From positions 1-64,000 of IMG/VR virus record IMGVR_UViG_3300032607_000303: a stretch of DNA of 64,000 bases, one strand, 5' to 3'. Positions 42,414-50,339 of this stretch are shown here, in pieces. This stretch comes from a virus. Numbering within the stretch: the stretch's first letter is position 1; every line of letters starts with the position of its first letter. The notes below the pieces were generated by a model. That model saw only the letters and a program-made list of their open reading frames with translations. It did no database searches and was not told where the DNA came from. A program made the position numbers and the translations under genes.

Positions 42414-42611
42414 ATGATTCTAGTCCTAGTAACAAACGGTAAGAACGATAGCGTAGACTATGTTAAAGTTGTAACTTTTCAAGAACGCTTTCTAGCTGAA
42501 AAATATATTACTCATATCAGCACAGACCTTTATTGCAAGCATTGGATAAAGGCCAAGATTGTGAAAGAGGGTGAACAAGTTGAATTATACCCAACTTACG
42601 AGCAAATGTGA
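42414..42611 (+). CDS. Small hypothetical protein
   Basis: A 65-residue protein, ATG after TAAGGAAATGAA. LVLVTNGKNDSVDYVKVVTF then FLAEKYITHISTD. A small alpha/beta protein of unknown role; TGATG overlap with the next gene. Confidence 0.6.
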   Translation: MILVLVTNGKNDSVDYVKVVTFQERFLAEKYITHISTDLYCKHWIKAKIVKEGEQVELYPTYEQM

Positions 42612-42802
42612 TGACAACAGATAATGAGTTCTACGCTTACAAAGCCCTTGTGAAAGCTGCCATGCAAGACATTCACAAACGTATGGCTGAATCCTACTAT
42701 TCAGAGCCGGGACGTAGGCTCACATACATGGACATGGATGCTTTCTATGAGCATCTTGGAAAGATTGGAATGGGAGGCTGTCTTGACCAGTTGGAGAAAT
42801 AA
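42611..42802 (+). CDS. Small hypothetical protein
   Basis: A 63-residue protein starting at ATG 42611 in a TGATG overlap (a GTG one codon earlier is less likely). YKALVKAAMQDIHKRMAESYY then YMDMDAFYEHLGKIG. Helical; unknown. Confidence 0.6.
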   Translation: MTTDNEFYAYKALVKAAMQDIHKRMAESYYSEPGRRLTYMDMDAFYEHLGKIGMGGCLDQLEK

Positions 42803-42957
42803 GATAACTCTACACAAAACAGCTTGTAAAACCTCTGAATAGTAGTAGAATGTACAAACAGTAGCAGAAGCCCTATATGCAGCTAAAAGGATCCTGCTGA
42901 CAATAGATTGGAGGCTTTCAAGAGCCTTCTCGTTAATAAAACAAATAGGTGAATCAA

Positions 42958-43209
42958 ATGAACAGGAAATACAGAGTTATTAGTAACACAAAGTACACAC
43001 ACTTTTACCCTATAGGTACTGTAGTAAAGATACTTTCAGTAGGCTATGAAGACAACTGCGTAGATGTTGTAGATATCTATGATGAAATATTTCAAACACT
43101 TGTTGTAGATGATCTTGAGGAGATTTTTGTTGTGGATGACAAAAAGAAAGACTCCTCTGAGCGGATTGCTGATCTCAATTCTTTTAAGTCTGTAGGAAAA
43201 GCTTCTTAG
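42958..43209 (+). CDS. Small hypothetical protein with SH3-like pattern
   Basis: An 83-residue protein starting at ATG 42958 with AGGTGA upstream. The N-terminus YRVISNTKYTHFYPIGTVVKI and VVDIYDEIFQTLVVDDLEEIF look like a small beta barrel with YPIG turn, common in phages. Unknown. Confidence 0.6.
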   Translation: MNRKYRVISNTKYTHFYPIGTVVKILSVGYEDNCVDVVDIYDEIFQTLVVDDLEEIFVVDDKKKDSSERIADLNSFKSVGKAS

Positions 43210-43297
43210 GTGCCCGGAGCATTAGGATTTACAATGGTTTGTTTCTGTAATAAGGATGTTCCTGTAGGTTGTGATGTGTATATTAAAGGTAATTAAA

Positions 43298-43405
43298 ATG
43301 CTAGATATAATTGACGTTGTTCTGTGTATATGCTTGTTGTCCTCTTTAGGGCTATTGGCAATGATCTTGGTAAATTGCAAGAATAATGTGAGGGAGGTTG
43401 AGTGA
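43298..43405 (+). CDS. Single-TM small protein (35 residues)
   Basis: Product MLDIIDVVLCICLLSSLGLL... is almost wholly one transmembrane segment, with a charged C-terminus (NCKNNVREVE). AAAGG lies upstream. Its end overlaps the next small gene. Confidence 0.5.
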   Translation: MLDIIDVVLCICLLSSLGLLAMILVNCKNNVREVE

Positions 43406-43512
43406 AAGCAATTATGTGGTATTTGCTAGGGTCTTGTACAGCTTCTGTTTTGGTAGCTGTTTGGATGACTGTTAGGAGTAGGAAGCGTAGTGTTTTTGGT
43501 AAGATTGTTTAG
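43402..43512 (+). CDS. Single-TM small protein (36 residues), GTG start
   Basis: GTG start with GAGGGAGG upstream, overlapping the previous stop (GTGA). Product MKAIMWYLLGSCTASVLVAV... then a basic tail (RSRKRSVFGK). Single membrane anchor; unknown role. Confidence 0.5.
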   Translation: MKAIMWYLLGSCTASVLVAVWMTVRSRKRSVFGKIV

Positions 43513-43799
43513 TGATTGACACACAATCTTGTGAGGATTTGCACAAATAATTATGCTACGCATAGGAAATGTGCAAGTTCTCACAAATATTGTACAAAGA
43601 TAAAAGATTGTCCACAAATATTGTAAGAACAAGATGAACGTAGTGAATCTTGCAAGGGACAGCAATAGCTGGCACGCAGCCTGAAGGAATGACGTTAGTC
43701 AGTCCTAAGGTTCTTATGCTTTAGTCTATCCACCATACAAGTCTGCCATTATAAAGTCTTGTGCGGTCGTTGTGCGTAGCACAGGTTCTGCACAGTACC

Positions 43800-43828
43800 T
43801 TACAGTGCATAGTTTGTTGATGTATAAT
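43800..43828 (+). promoter_or_regulatory. Sigma70-like promoter with perfect TATAAT
   Basis: TTACAG (43800-43805), 17-bp spacer and TATAAT (43823-43828). Confidence 0.65.
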
Positions 43829-43973
43829 GCTTATGTGCAAAGACTTTCTTTTAATTCTTCTTTTATTCTTCTATTCCTATTCTTTTAGTACAGTGCCAGC
43901 GGGGGATAGTTATACCCGTGTCAGGGGGATAGATGCCCCACAGAGGGGTATAAGAGTAACCTTGTGGCGGGGA

Positions 43974-44002
43974 TTGACCCAAACATCTAAGTAGCGTATA
44001 AT
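43974..44002 (+). promoter_or_regulatory. Strong sigma70-like promoter
   Basis: TTGACC (43974-43979), 17-bp spacer and perfect TATAAT (43997-44002), 27 bases before the RHH gene. Confidence 0.8.
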
Positions 44003-44028
44003 ACGCAGGTAACAACGGAAGGAAATAT

Positions 44029-44211
44029 ATGCAATTCACCCTAAACACTGACTTAGCTGTATGGCTTGACTCAGTTCGTGGGCAACATTCACGACAAGCA
44101 TTCATAACAAGAGTCTTACGGCAACAAATGGTAGTACAGCAGTACACTTCTCACACTAAGGAAACGCATGAAGAAAATATCACCTATGGGGTTGCTCAAC
44201 CTCTTTCATAA
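44029..44211 (+). CDS. Ribbon-helix-helix-like small regulator
   Basis: A 60-residue protein. The N-terminal strand MQFTLNTDLAVWLDSV is followed by a helix pair (SRQAFITRVLRQQMV), the layout of an RHH DNA-binding dimer (Arc/MetJ-like). It overlaps the next gene by 44 bases. It may regulate its own promoter and the G-rich repeats upstream. Confidence 0.6.
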   Translation: MQFTLNTDLAVWLDSVRGQHSRQAFITRVLRQQMVVQQYTSHTKETHEENITYGVAQPLS

Positions 44212-44797
44212 GTCGGCAGCAGCCGATGTCAATCTGACAGTACATGAACATCGCCTCATGTCTGTCATCATAACGTACATCAATGGGGAAGACCTCTCCA
44301 AAGGTTACAAAGCTTGGCCTAGTACGGATACTCTTATCCGCTTCACAGGGCTTGGCACAACTACAATCGAAAATGGCAGGAAGAAACTTGTAAAGGATGG
44401 TTGGCTAACAATCATTTCTGGCAAGGGTAAGGGAAGTAGTAACCAGTATTTTGTGAATGGTGCAAAGATTGTTGAGGCAGCAGCTAAATCTGGTGTATCA
44501 TACAACGATCAGGAGGCAGTTAAAGACGCTTCCATACCTGCACAGAAGGAGCCTCATAAGCGTAACATGGAGCCAGCAAGGGCTGCTATAGGTAAGCCTA
44601 CTGTCAAGGTTGTTGAGCCAACAGTAGCATGGTTTGAAGATGATCCTGTGAAGACTTTTGAGAAGCCTACTAAAGTGTCTATCAATCCTGATGGCTCAAA
44701 TCCATTCCACAAGAACGGCTTGCGTTGTCACTCCTACGAAGACCATGCAAATGCTACAAGAAATAAAGTAGAAACATCTTGTGATGATCCGTTTTGA
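44168..44797 (+). CDS. Winged-helix protein, replication-O-like
   Basis: A 209-residue protein. Residues about 22-100 (VNLTVHEHRLMSVIITYI, then AWPSTDTLIRFTGLGTTTIENGRKKLVKDGWL) form a helix-turn-helix of the type used by phage replication protein O N-termini and DnaD-like factors. The C-terminal half is disordered and Pro/Lys-rich and ends CDDPF. Likely binds origin DNA or acts as a regulator. Confidence 0.65.
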   Translation: MKKISPMGLLNLFHKSAAADVNLTVHEHRLMSVIITYINGEDLSKGYKAWPSTDTLIRFTGLGTTTIENGRKKLVKDGWLTIISGKGKGSSNQYFVNGAKIVEAAAKSGVSYNDQEAVKDASIPAQKEPHKRNMEPARAAIGKPTVKVVEPTVAWFEDDPVKTFEKPTKVSINPDGSNPFHKNGLRCHSYEDHANATRNKVETSCDDPF

Positions 44798-44821
44798 TGT
44801 ATAATTAATACAGAGGGTAAA

Positions 44822-44947
44822 TTGAACTACGAACAAAATCTTCAAGTAATCCTTGACTACCTAAACGGTAAACTGAGTAGATATGCAATAGACAGTATGA
44901 CCTACCCAGAATTACAACTAGCCTACGACAAACTTACAACACTTTGA
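44822..44947 (+). CDS. Small protein (41 residues), TTG start
   Basis: TTG start with AGAGGG upstream. Product MNYEQNLQVILDYLNGKLSR... ends LAYDKLTTL, helical. Placed directly before the helicase gene. Modest support. Confidence 0.45.
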   Translation: MNYEQNLQVILDYLNGKLSRYAIDSMTYPELQLAYDKLTTL

Positions 44948-44957
44948 AAGGAACACT

Positions 44958-46433
44958 ATGTCCAACAATCCAACTGAACAACAACTCTATTGTGTAAAAC
45001 TATGCACAACTGAAAATAAAGTTAAAATATCCGCAGCAGCCGGGTCAGGAAAAACGTCTACACTAATCCTAATTGCTGACAGCTTAAAGGTTCCTTCAGT
45101 TTACCTAGCATTCAATAAGTCGATTGCAACTGAAGCATCTTCAAAGTTCCCTAAGCATGTTACATGCCGAACTACACATAGCCTTGCTTATGGAGCCTTT
45201 GGTGTTCCATTACAAAGCAAGCTGACACGCCCTAGAGGTCATTATGTCAACGTAGCTGGTACAGGAAGTGAGATTGCTAAATATTACCATCTTGACCCTG
45301 TTGTAGATGCTTCTGGAGAGTATGCAGCAACAGCTAACGCAATGGGTTTGTTCATTCGTACAACTGTTGAGCGATTTGAACAGAGTGCAGATATGCAGAT
45401 TGGTAAGTGGCATGTCCCTAAACGCGATATGGAGAAAGTGTTGGCTGCTGACAAGAGTGCTGAAGGTTATGTACTCAAGATGGCTAAGAAATTGTGGCAG
45501 GATCGTATCAATGTAAATTCTAATGTGTTGGCTACACATGATACATACTTGAAGCTATATCAGATGAGTAAGCCTGTGCTTCCTTTTGATATTGTGTATG
45601 TTGACGAATTTCAAGATACTACGCCTTGTGTAATGGATATTGTAAATAATCAAAAGGATACAGCTAAGATTGTAGCTGTTGGTGATTCGTTTCAGGCCAT
45701 CTACTCGTTTCGAGGAGCTATCAATGCAATGGCCTTGATGACTTGCCAAGAAGCTCATCTCAGCATGTCCTTCCGTTTCGGACAAGGTATTGCTGATGTA
45801 GCTACAGCAGTACTTGGTAACAAGATGGTTATTCAAGGTCGTCCTGACTTAAAGAGTGTGATTGGTTATGATGTTGTGGACAAGGCTAAGCCTTACATGT
45901 ATCTGTTCCGTACCAATGCTATGTTGCTTACAGAGGCTGTAGCAGCCATTGACCGTGGTGAGCAAGTGAAGGTTGCTATTGATGTCAAAGACTTTGTAAA
46001 GCTGTTGCAGAGTGCTGTAGCCTTGCACGCTAACGACCATAAGAAGGTAAAGCATGAACGTATTCTTCCTTACCCTAGCTGGTCTGTGCTGGCTGTAGAG
46101 GGAAAAGCTACAGGAGGGGAGTTGAAACGTGTGTTGGAGATTGTTGAAGGGCGACGAGCAAAGATTGCTGACGAGAAGAATTGGTGCCAAGTTGCATCTG
46201 CTAGAAACTTTATGGGTGCGTCTGTGTCTCCGTATAGTATCACAGCTTGCTCATGGTGCAGCGTTGGTGCTATAGAGTGCGTAGAAAAATCTGTATTTGA
46301 CACATCAGCACATGTCCAGCTAGAAGCCTTTATGGGCAATGATATTGGTGAGTTCAATGATACGCACAGCCATTCCGAAGTTATGGCAGCATGGGATAAG
46401 GCTATTGCTGAGTGTGCTAAGGAGGCTGTATGA
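44958..46433 (+). CDS. Truncated SF1 (UvrD-like) helicase fused to a DUF6197-like domain
   Basis: A 491-residue protein. The first RecA domain is intact: AAAGSGKTS (Walker A, 26-34), AFNKSIATEA (motif Ia), VDEFQDT (Walker B, 215-221), VGDSFQAIYSFRG (motif III, 241-253) and the arginine-bearing SFRFG (270-274). LFRTNAMLL (316-324) follows, but the expected motif V (HxxKGLEW) and motif VI (YVAVTRA) are absent. Residues about 388-487 instead resemble DUF6197: NWCQ, then CSWCSVGAIE and IGEFNDTHSHSEVMAAWDKAI. Helicase translocation is therefore doubtful; it may bind DNA or ATP only, or be a product of an in-frame deletion. Confidence 0.72.
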   Translation: MSNNPTEQQLYCVKLCTTENKVKISAAAGSGKTSTLILIADSLKVPSVYLAFNKSIATEASSKFPKHVTCRTTHSLAYGAFGVPLQSKLTRPRGHYVNVAGTGSEIAKYYHLDPVVDASGEYAATANAMGLFIRTTVERFEQSADMQIGKWHVPKRDMEKVLAADKSAEGYVLKMAKKLWQDRINVNSNVLATHDTYLKLYQMSKPVLPFDIVYVDEFQDTTPCVMDIVNNQKDTAKIVAVGDSFQAIYSFRGAINAMALMTCQEAHLSMSFRFGQGIADVATAVLGNKMVIQGRPDLKSVIGYDVVDKAKPYMYLFRTNAMLLTEAVAAIDRGEQVKVAIDVKDFVKLLQSAVALHANDHKKVKHERILPYPSWSVLAVEGKATGGELKRVLEIVEGRRAKIADEKNWCQVASARNFMGASVSPYSITACSWCSVGAIECVEKSVFDTSAHVQLEAFMGNDIGEFNDTHSHSEVMAAWDKAIAECAKEAV

Positions 46434-46705
46434 CAGACGATAAGGTATTACGAGATTATTCCCAAGAAGTGTACGGCGAAAGTTGTTACCAAATGTCTGT
46501 GCAGTCTCTTGTAGACTCACACAGATTGCTTAGATCTCACCGTATAGAGTTTGAGGGGAGTATTCGTGAAGCACGCAAAGAAGCTTATGCTAAGTCTTTT
46601 AAGTTTCATACAGAGTCCTTCAAAGGTAAGGATATGATTGACATTGACGAGTTGCGGCAAATGACTCTTGATGAGATTATAGAGAGGATCACTAATGGAA
46701 ATTAA
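46430..46705 (+). CDS. Hypothetical protein
   Basis: A 91-residue, charged helical protein coupled to the helicase stop by ATGA. Arg/Glu-rich (RIEFEGSIREARKEAYAKSF). Unknown. Confidence 0.6.
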   Translation: MTDDKVLRDYSQEVYGESCYQMSVQSLVDSHRLLRSHRIEFEGSIREARKEAYAKSFKFHTESFKGKDMIDIDELRQMTLDEIIERITNGN

Positions 46706-46910
46706 AACAACAAACAATCCTGTATGGATTAACGCTCATACGGCCTCATTGCTTCCTTACGGCTCTGCTGTCCTAGCATTGACAAGAGGAGGCAAGCTGA
46801 TAGAGACTATTTGGACTCTTACCAGCATTGATACATGTGACGCTTATATGCTGTATCCTAAGATTCCTGCTGATATTAAGGCTTTGCAACAAGGGAGGAA
46901 TTGTGAATAA
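46695..46910 (+). CDS. Small hypothetical protein
   Basis: A 71-residue protein: VWINAHTASLLPYGSAVLALTRGG then PKIPADIKALQ. Overlaps both neighbours. No family recognised. Confidence 0.58.
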   Translation: MEIKTTNNPVWINAHTASLLPYGSAVLALTRGGKLIETIWTLTSIDTCDAYMLYPKIPADIKALQQGRNCE

Positions 46911-47199
46911 CATCTCTCCTACACCTTGGATTGTACGTTGTATGTCAGACTATATTGAAGTAACTGATGCAACAGGAAATTCAGTAACAAATAATGAGAG
47001 TTACTACCCAACAGCTTTGAAGGTAGGTAATGCTTCAATAATATCTGCTGCCCCTGACCTTCTGGAAGCACTTGAATTTGCCCGCAACGGTTTGCTTTGG
47101 TATCAAGAAAAGTACCCTTTTGAAGTAAGTGAGTGTGATTTTGAATTTATGAAGCAGATTGATGCAGTCATCAACAAAGCCACCAAGGAAATTAAATGA
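46903..47199 (+). CDS. Conserved phage protein (TPW...SAAPDLLEAL)
   Basis: A 98-residue protein starting at GTG 46903, which has GGGAGG upstream; the longer in-frame ATG form would start inside the previous gene. It begins NNISPTPWIVRCMSDYIEV and contains NASIISAAPDLLEALEFARN, a very common module in phage small proteins of unknown role. Overlaps the next gene by four bases. Confidence 0.7.
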   Translation: MNNISPTPWIVRCMSDYIEVTDATGNSVTNNESYYPTALKVGNASIISAAPDLLEALEFARNGLLWYQEKYPFEVSECDFEFMKQIDAVINKATKEIK

Positions 47200-47570
47200 A
47201 CGCCCTAGCACAATACAGAGCCTCACAAACACCTGAGCAAATTGCACAACGCCTTGTAGAAGCTAGACAAGCTGCACATGACAATCGTGCATTTAGAGAG
47301 GCTAACAAGCACCTCTACAAGACAGAATATCTTGACAGCAACAATTGGCAATCTCTTGCAACAAAACATTCTGTACGTATGCCCAATCAAGATGAGCCTG
47401 TCACAACAAAGAGTCTTCGCAAGTATCTGAAGCGTTGCAATGTCTCTGTAGAAACATTCAATGAGCATTACACAAGCATGGCTTATTTTATTAAAAATAA
47501 TAGCACATGGACAGCGTTTGCAGGGGCTGGATTGATATTGGAGATTAAGGATAGTATGACAATCAATTGA
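47196..47570 (+). CDS. Hypothetical protein
   Basis: A 124-residue protein, helical N-terminus (ALAQYRASQTPEQIAQRLVE) and basic middle. Coupled to the upstream gene by ATGA. No family recognised. Confidence 0.6.
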   Translation: MNALAQYRASQTPEQIAQRLVEARQAAHDNRAFREANKHLYKTEYLDSNNWQSLATKHSVRMPNQDEPVTTKSLRKYLKRCNVSVETFNEHYTSMAYFIKNNSTWTAFAGAGLILEIKDSMTIN

Positions 47571-47741
47571 AATAACATCGTTGTATTGGTTTCAGAGAGA
47601 TTCTAGCATCCCTAGCACATTCCCCTTATGATTCTACATCCGTATTCAATTAAATTGATTTCAGGGTAAGAACACATAAGGAAGTGTTTGACAGGCATTC
47701 TAATAAGTTATAAGATGTGTTCATTGACAACAGGAGATAGT

Positions 47742-47924
47742 ATGAACAGTAACAAAGAGGTCTATGAAGACGATGTGTACGATGACTCTAACATACATTC
47801 AGACATCGACACAGAAGCTATAGCATGGGCTTACCAAAAGCTCCTAGCCTATGGTGTAGGAAATACAACAATGGACAATGCAATGATGCTGGACAGGCTC
47901 AACCTTATGTTATTGGAGAATTGA
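47742..47924 (+). CDS. Small acidic protein (60 residues)
   Basis: Starts at ATG 47742 after CAGGAGAT; a longer upstream frame has no ribosome site. Very acidic N-terminus (EVYEDDVYDDSNIHSDID) then a helix (AWAYQKLLAYG). A TTGACA with TAAGAT 17 bases on lies at 47680-47708 and may serve as promoter. Confidence 0.58.
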   Translation: MNSNKEVYEDDVYDDSNIHSDIDTEAIAWAYQKLLAYGVGNTTMDNAMMLDRLNLMLLEN

Positions 47925-47925
47925 T

Positions 47926-48102
47926 ATGCGTGTTATTGAGTATAACAATAATCAAGAGATTGCTATTGTGTTGCAAGACACTGGTGAGATTGCCAAGATG
48001 TTGATGGCTATTATGGTGTACAATGGTTCGCCGGAGAGGAAACTTTCTAAGATACCTGTGAGAGTTGTGGAGTTGCTTGAAGAAGCATTGCAGAAAGAAT
48101 AA
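47926..48102 (+). CDS. Small hypothetical protein (58 residues)
   Basis: ATG after TTGGAGAATTG, two bases after the previous stop. Product MRVIEYNNNQEIAIVLQDTG... ends VELLEEALQKE. Followed by a terminator. Confidence 0.58.
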   Translation: MRVIEYNNNQEIAIVLQDTGEIAKMLMAIMVYNGSPERKLSKIPVRVVELLEEALQKE

Positions 48103-48106
48103 TTTA

Positions 48107-48133
48107 AAGCCTCCTAGTGAGGCTATTATTTTT
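48107..48133 (+). terminator. Terminator upstream of the second antirepressor
   Basis: AGCCTC (48108-48113) and GAGGCT (48119-48124) around CTAGT, then ATTATTTTT. Nearly the same hairpin follows the antirepressor gene (49071-49097). Confidence 0.82.
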
Positions 48134-48169
48134 GATTTTGTAAAAACATTTTTCAGGTTTCTGAAATTA

Positions 48170-48208
48170 AATTTTATGGGTTTTGGTAAATAATTTTATG
48201 GGTTTTGG
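48170..48208 (+). repeat. Two direct 17-bp repeats AATTTTATGGGTTTTGG
   Basis: Exact copies at 48170-48186 and 48192-48208, 22 bp apart centre to centre (about two helical turns). They lie between the terminator and the antirepressor promoter and could be operator sites. Confidence 0.7.
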
Positions 48209-48255
48209 AAATAAAATTCTAGGAATTTTGTAATTCTTGATAATTTATTTTGTCG

Positions 48256-48284
48256 TTGACAGCGTTGGTACATGTTTAGATAGT
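48256..48284 (+). promoter_or_regulatory. Promoter of the second antirepressor
   Basis: TTGACA (48256-48261), 17-bp spacer and GATAGT (48279-48284), 32 bases before the ATG at 48316. Confidence 0.75.
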
Positions 48285-48315
48285 TTATTGTAAACAATTA
48301 AAGGAGAAATTAGTA

Positions 48316-49065
48316 ATGACACCATCAATTAAAACATTTGTTCTGTCCACTGTTGACGTAGTTAAGACGATGACAAGTATGGAAATTGTCTCGTACATCA
48401 ATGAGTGCCGTGAAGATGGAAAGCCACTAATCTCCCACCCAGATTTTCTGAAGAAAGTAGATAAGGTGCTTAAAAAAGATGCAGGAAATTTTTCCGACAT
48501 CTATTTAGATGCTTATGGTCGAGAGCAGAGGTGCTTTAATTTCCCTAAGCGTGAGGCAAACCTAATGGTTATGAGCGAATCTTACGAAGTTCAAGCTAGA
48601 GTATATGACCGAATGGCAGAGCTTGAAAATAATGTACAGAAGCCTGTTTCAGTTATCCCTGACTTCGACAACCCTATTGCTGCTGCTAGAGCTTGGATTG
48701 TAGAGCGTGAAGCTGTGCTAGAGTTGGCAGCTTCTGTAGCAGAACAAGCCCTACGTATTGCCCATGATGCCCCAAAGGTTGAGTATGTGGATAAATTTAT
48801 AGAGGTTGGCTTTGATATGAACCTCCGTGATGCTTGGAAAAGTTTACATGTAAAACCTAACATCTTTAGCAAGCACTTAGTGGACGAGGGCGTACTGTAC
48901 GAAAAGAATTCAACAAAACACGCTTACTCGTCACATATTAATGCAGGCTATTTTGTAGAGCGTCAGACAAACTTCGGGACACAAGTGTATGTAACACCTA
49001 AAGGTAAAACTTACATTGCTAAGAGGTTTTCTGATTGGCTTAAAAATAATACCACAAAGAAATAG
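48316..49065 (+). CDS. Rha-family/KilAC antirepressor
   Basis: A 249-residue protein, ATG after AAGGAGAAATTAGTA. The N-terminal 100 residues contain a Rha-like pattern (VVKTMTSMEIVSYINECRED, then DAYGREQRCFNFPKREANLMVMSES). The C-terminal 110 residues are KilAC (YVDKFIEVGFDMNLRDAWKS, KPNIFSKHLVDEGVLYEK, HINAGYFVERQ, VTPKGKTYIAKRF), homologous to that of the protein at 40361. It has its own promoter, upstream repeats and flanking terminators, like a moron cassette. Confidence 0.84.
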   Translation: MTPSIKTFVLSTVDVVKTMTSMEIVSYINECREDGKPLISHPDFLKKVDKVLKKDAGNFSDIYLDAYGREQRCFNFPKREANLMVMSESYEVQARVYDRMAELENNVQKPVSVIPDFDNPIAAARAWIVEREAVLELAASVAEQALRIAHDAPKVEYVDKFIEVGFDMNLRDAWKSLHVKPNIFSKHLVDEGVLYEKNSTKHAYSSHINAGYFVERQTNFGTQVYVTPKGKTYIAKRFSDWLKNNTTKK

Positions 49066-49070
49066 CAAAA

Positions 49071-49097
49071 AAGCCTCCTAGTGGGGCTTTTATTTTT
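49071..49097 (+). terminator. Terminator after the second antirepressor
   Basis: AAGCCTC (49071-49077) pairs with GGGGCTT (49083-49089) around CTAGT, then TTATTTTT. Nearly a copy of the terminator at 48107. Confidence 0.85.
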
Positions 49098-49706
49098 AAT
49101 GTAAATTTTATAATTGTATTTGTAATAAATTTTTTAGTATGTAAAATTTTTATAATATACTTTTACTACCTTACAGTTTAAAATACGATTTACTCCTGAA
49201 AACCAACTTGTAAAACCGTGGAGCTGGCCCCGAAGAATTTTCAGTCTTCTTAGCGTTAATTTTACAATATCTCCCTCGCAAGTTTCAATCGTACACCCTT
49301 TCGCCATCTGACACACCTCAAAATTGTATTGAAATTTCCCTGAATGCGAATAATTCCTATTTACAGCATATTGATAATGCGAAATCAATAGGCGTAAGCT
49401 ATACCTGCCAGAAAGCCCTACAATCGTTTTAAATTGGTTCCCCTTATGTTTCTATAGGTGGATGGGTAAAATGCCATGGCGGGCCTGTATAGCGCCTTGC
49501 TAGTCATTTCATGCTGCATATTGCCTGGACATGCCGTGATAATTTGGCGCTCTTATATGGTGGCCGCGCCTGCTATATAGCTACATTACATACCTTGCAA
49601 GGCAATAGCAATAGCCAATCGTAAGTTATTTTTGCATAGTGTAAAACTACTGTACTGGCGATGTAGGGATTATTTAAAATATTTGTACTATTTGTGTAGA
49701 AAATAG
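49098..49706 (+). other. Noncoding stretch left of the atypical gene block
   Basis: About 600 bases without a convincing plus-strand gene. An 84-codon minus frame at 49134-49388 exists but is doubtful. From about 49440 the DNA is richer in GC words (TGGCCGCGCC, GGCGCTC) and contains the palindrome CCTTGCAAGG at 49593-49602. It marks the left edge of the 49.7-53.0 kb block. Confidence 0.45.
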
Positions 49707-49735
49707 TTGACTGTGGTTTTTAGGCACGCTATTAT
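49707..49735 (+). promoter_or_regulatory. Promoter of the atypical gene block
   Basis: TTGACT (49707-49712), 17-bp spacer and TATTAT (49730-49735). Confidence 0.72.
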
Positions 49736-49783
49736 TCTGTATGCACTGAAAAGCAAGTGCCAACTAACATATAGATAACAAGA

Positions 49784-49897
49784 ATGTACACTTCAAAAAC
49801 TGGCAAGATATTCGAGGCGATTGTATTTATCGCAATGTTTGTTGCAATCTGTGGATTTTCTTTATACCATATTGCACGATTAATCGACGGCATGTAA
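49784..49897 (+). CDS. Single-TM small protein (37 residues)
   Basis: Product MYTSKTGKIFEAIVFIAMFV... with one membrane segment, first reading frame after the promoter at 49707. Weak ribosome site (ACAAGA). Confidence 0.48.
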   Translation: MYTSKTGKIFEAIVFIAMFVAICGFSLYHIARLIDGM

Positions 49898-49913
49898 TTT
49901 AAAGGAAATTAAA

Positions 49914-50312
49914 ATGGAAATCAATATCACGAAGTTTTACAATGTATCTTACCCGAAAGACTATAGCTCGAGCGTTATGGAAATTGGAAATAACGCTGGC
50001 AAAGCAACATGGCAGGCGGCGAACGATGATAGTTATGAATATATGATGTTAGACAATATTGATAAGCTTGATGCCATGCGTTATTATATCGAAGACTTAG
50101 GGGGTTGGCACCGTTCGGAAATTTCAGCTATGTCTGATATAGAACTTAATTCATTTCTTATACAAATGATATCAGGTGATATCCGAGAATCCTGTTTAAA
50201 TGAAGACAGAAATGACTGGCAGGGTTATCAGAAAGAGTCTGAGGCTGGGCAAATTTCCGGCAGAATTCTTGTCGGTGACTTGGGCGAAGTTTATTACTAC
50301 ATTGGCGATTAA
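49914..50312 (+). CDS. Hypothetical acidic protein of the atypical block
   Basis: A 132-residue acidic protein, ATG after AAAGGAAATTAAA. Contains NNAGKATWQAANDDSYEYMML and ends LVGDLGEVYYYIGD. The style recalls small plasmid/ICE accessory proteins. No function assigned. Confidence 0.62.
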   Translation: MEINITKFYNVSYPKDYSSSVMEIGNNAGKATWQAANDDSYEYMMLDNIDKLDAMRYYIEDLGGWHRSEISAMSDIELNSFLIQMISGDIRESCLNEDRNDWQGYQKESEAGQISGRILVGDLGEVYYYIGD

Positions 50313-50339
50313 TTTAAATAACTTTAAAGGAAATATAAA

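Larger units (their letters stand above)
43513..44028 (+). other. Noncoding control region before the RHH/replication genes
   Basis: About 515 bases without a convincing gene. It contains repeated CACAAATATTGTA-type words near 43580 and 43612, two sigma70-like promoters (43800 and 43974) and a G-rich stretch 43900-43980 with the repeats GGGGGATAG and the inverted pair TATACCC/GGGTATA. It may hold operators for the RHH protein or a replication-initiation site; that is inference. Confidence 0.5.

Noticed and set aside
43234-43296. 20-codon frame MVCFCNKDVP... before the small membrane genes
   Set aside because: Too short, without coupling or family support; the ribosome site is weak.
49134-49388. 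84-codon minus-strand frame, with an internal ATG at 49307 preceded by GAGGTG
   Set aside because: It lies alone on the minus strand in a plus-strand region, overlaps a terminator tail, needs a TTG for the long form and has no recognisable product. Possible but unsupported.
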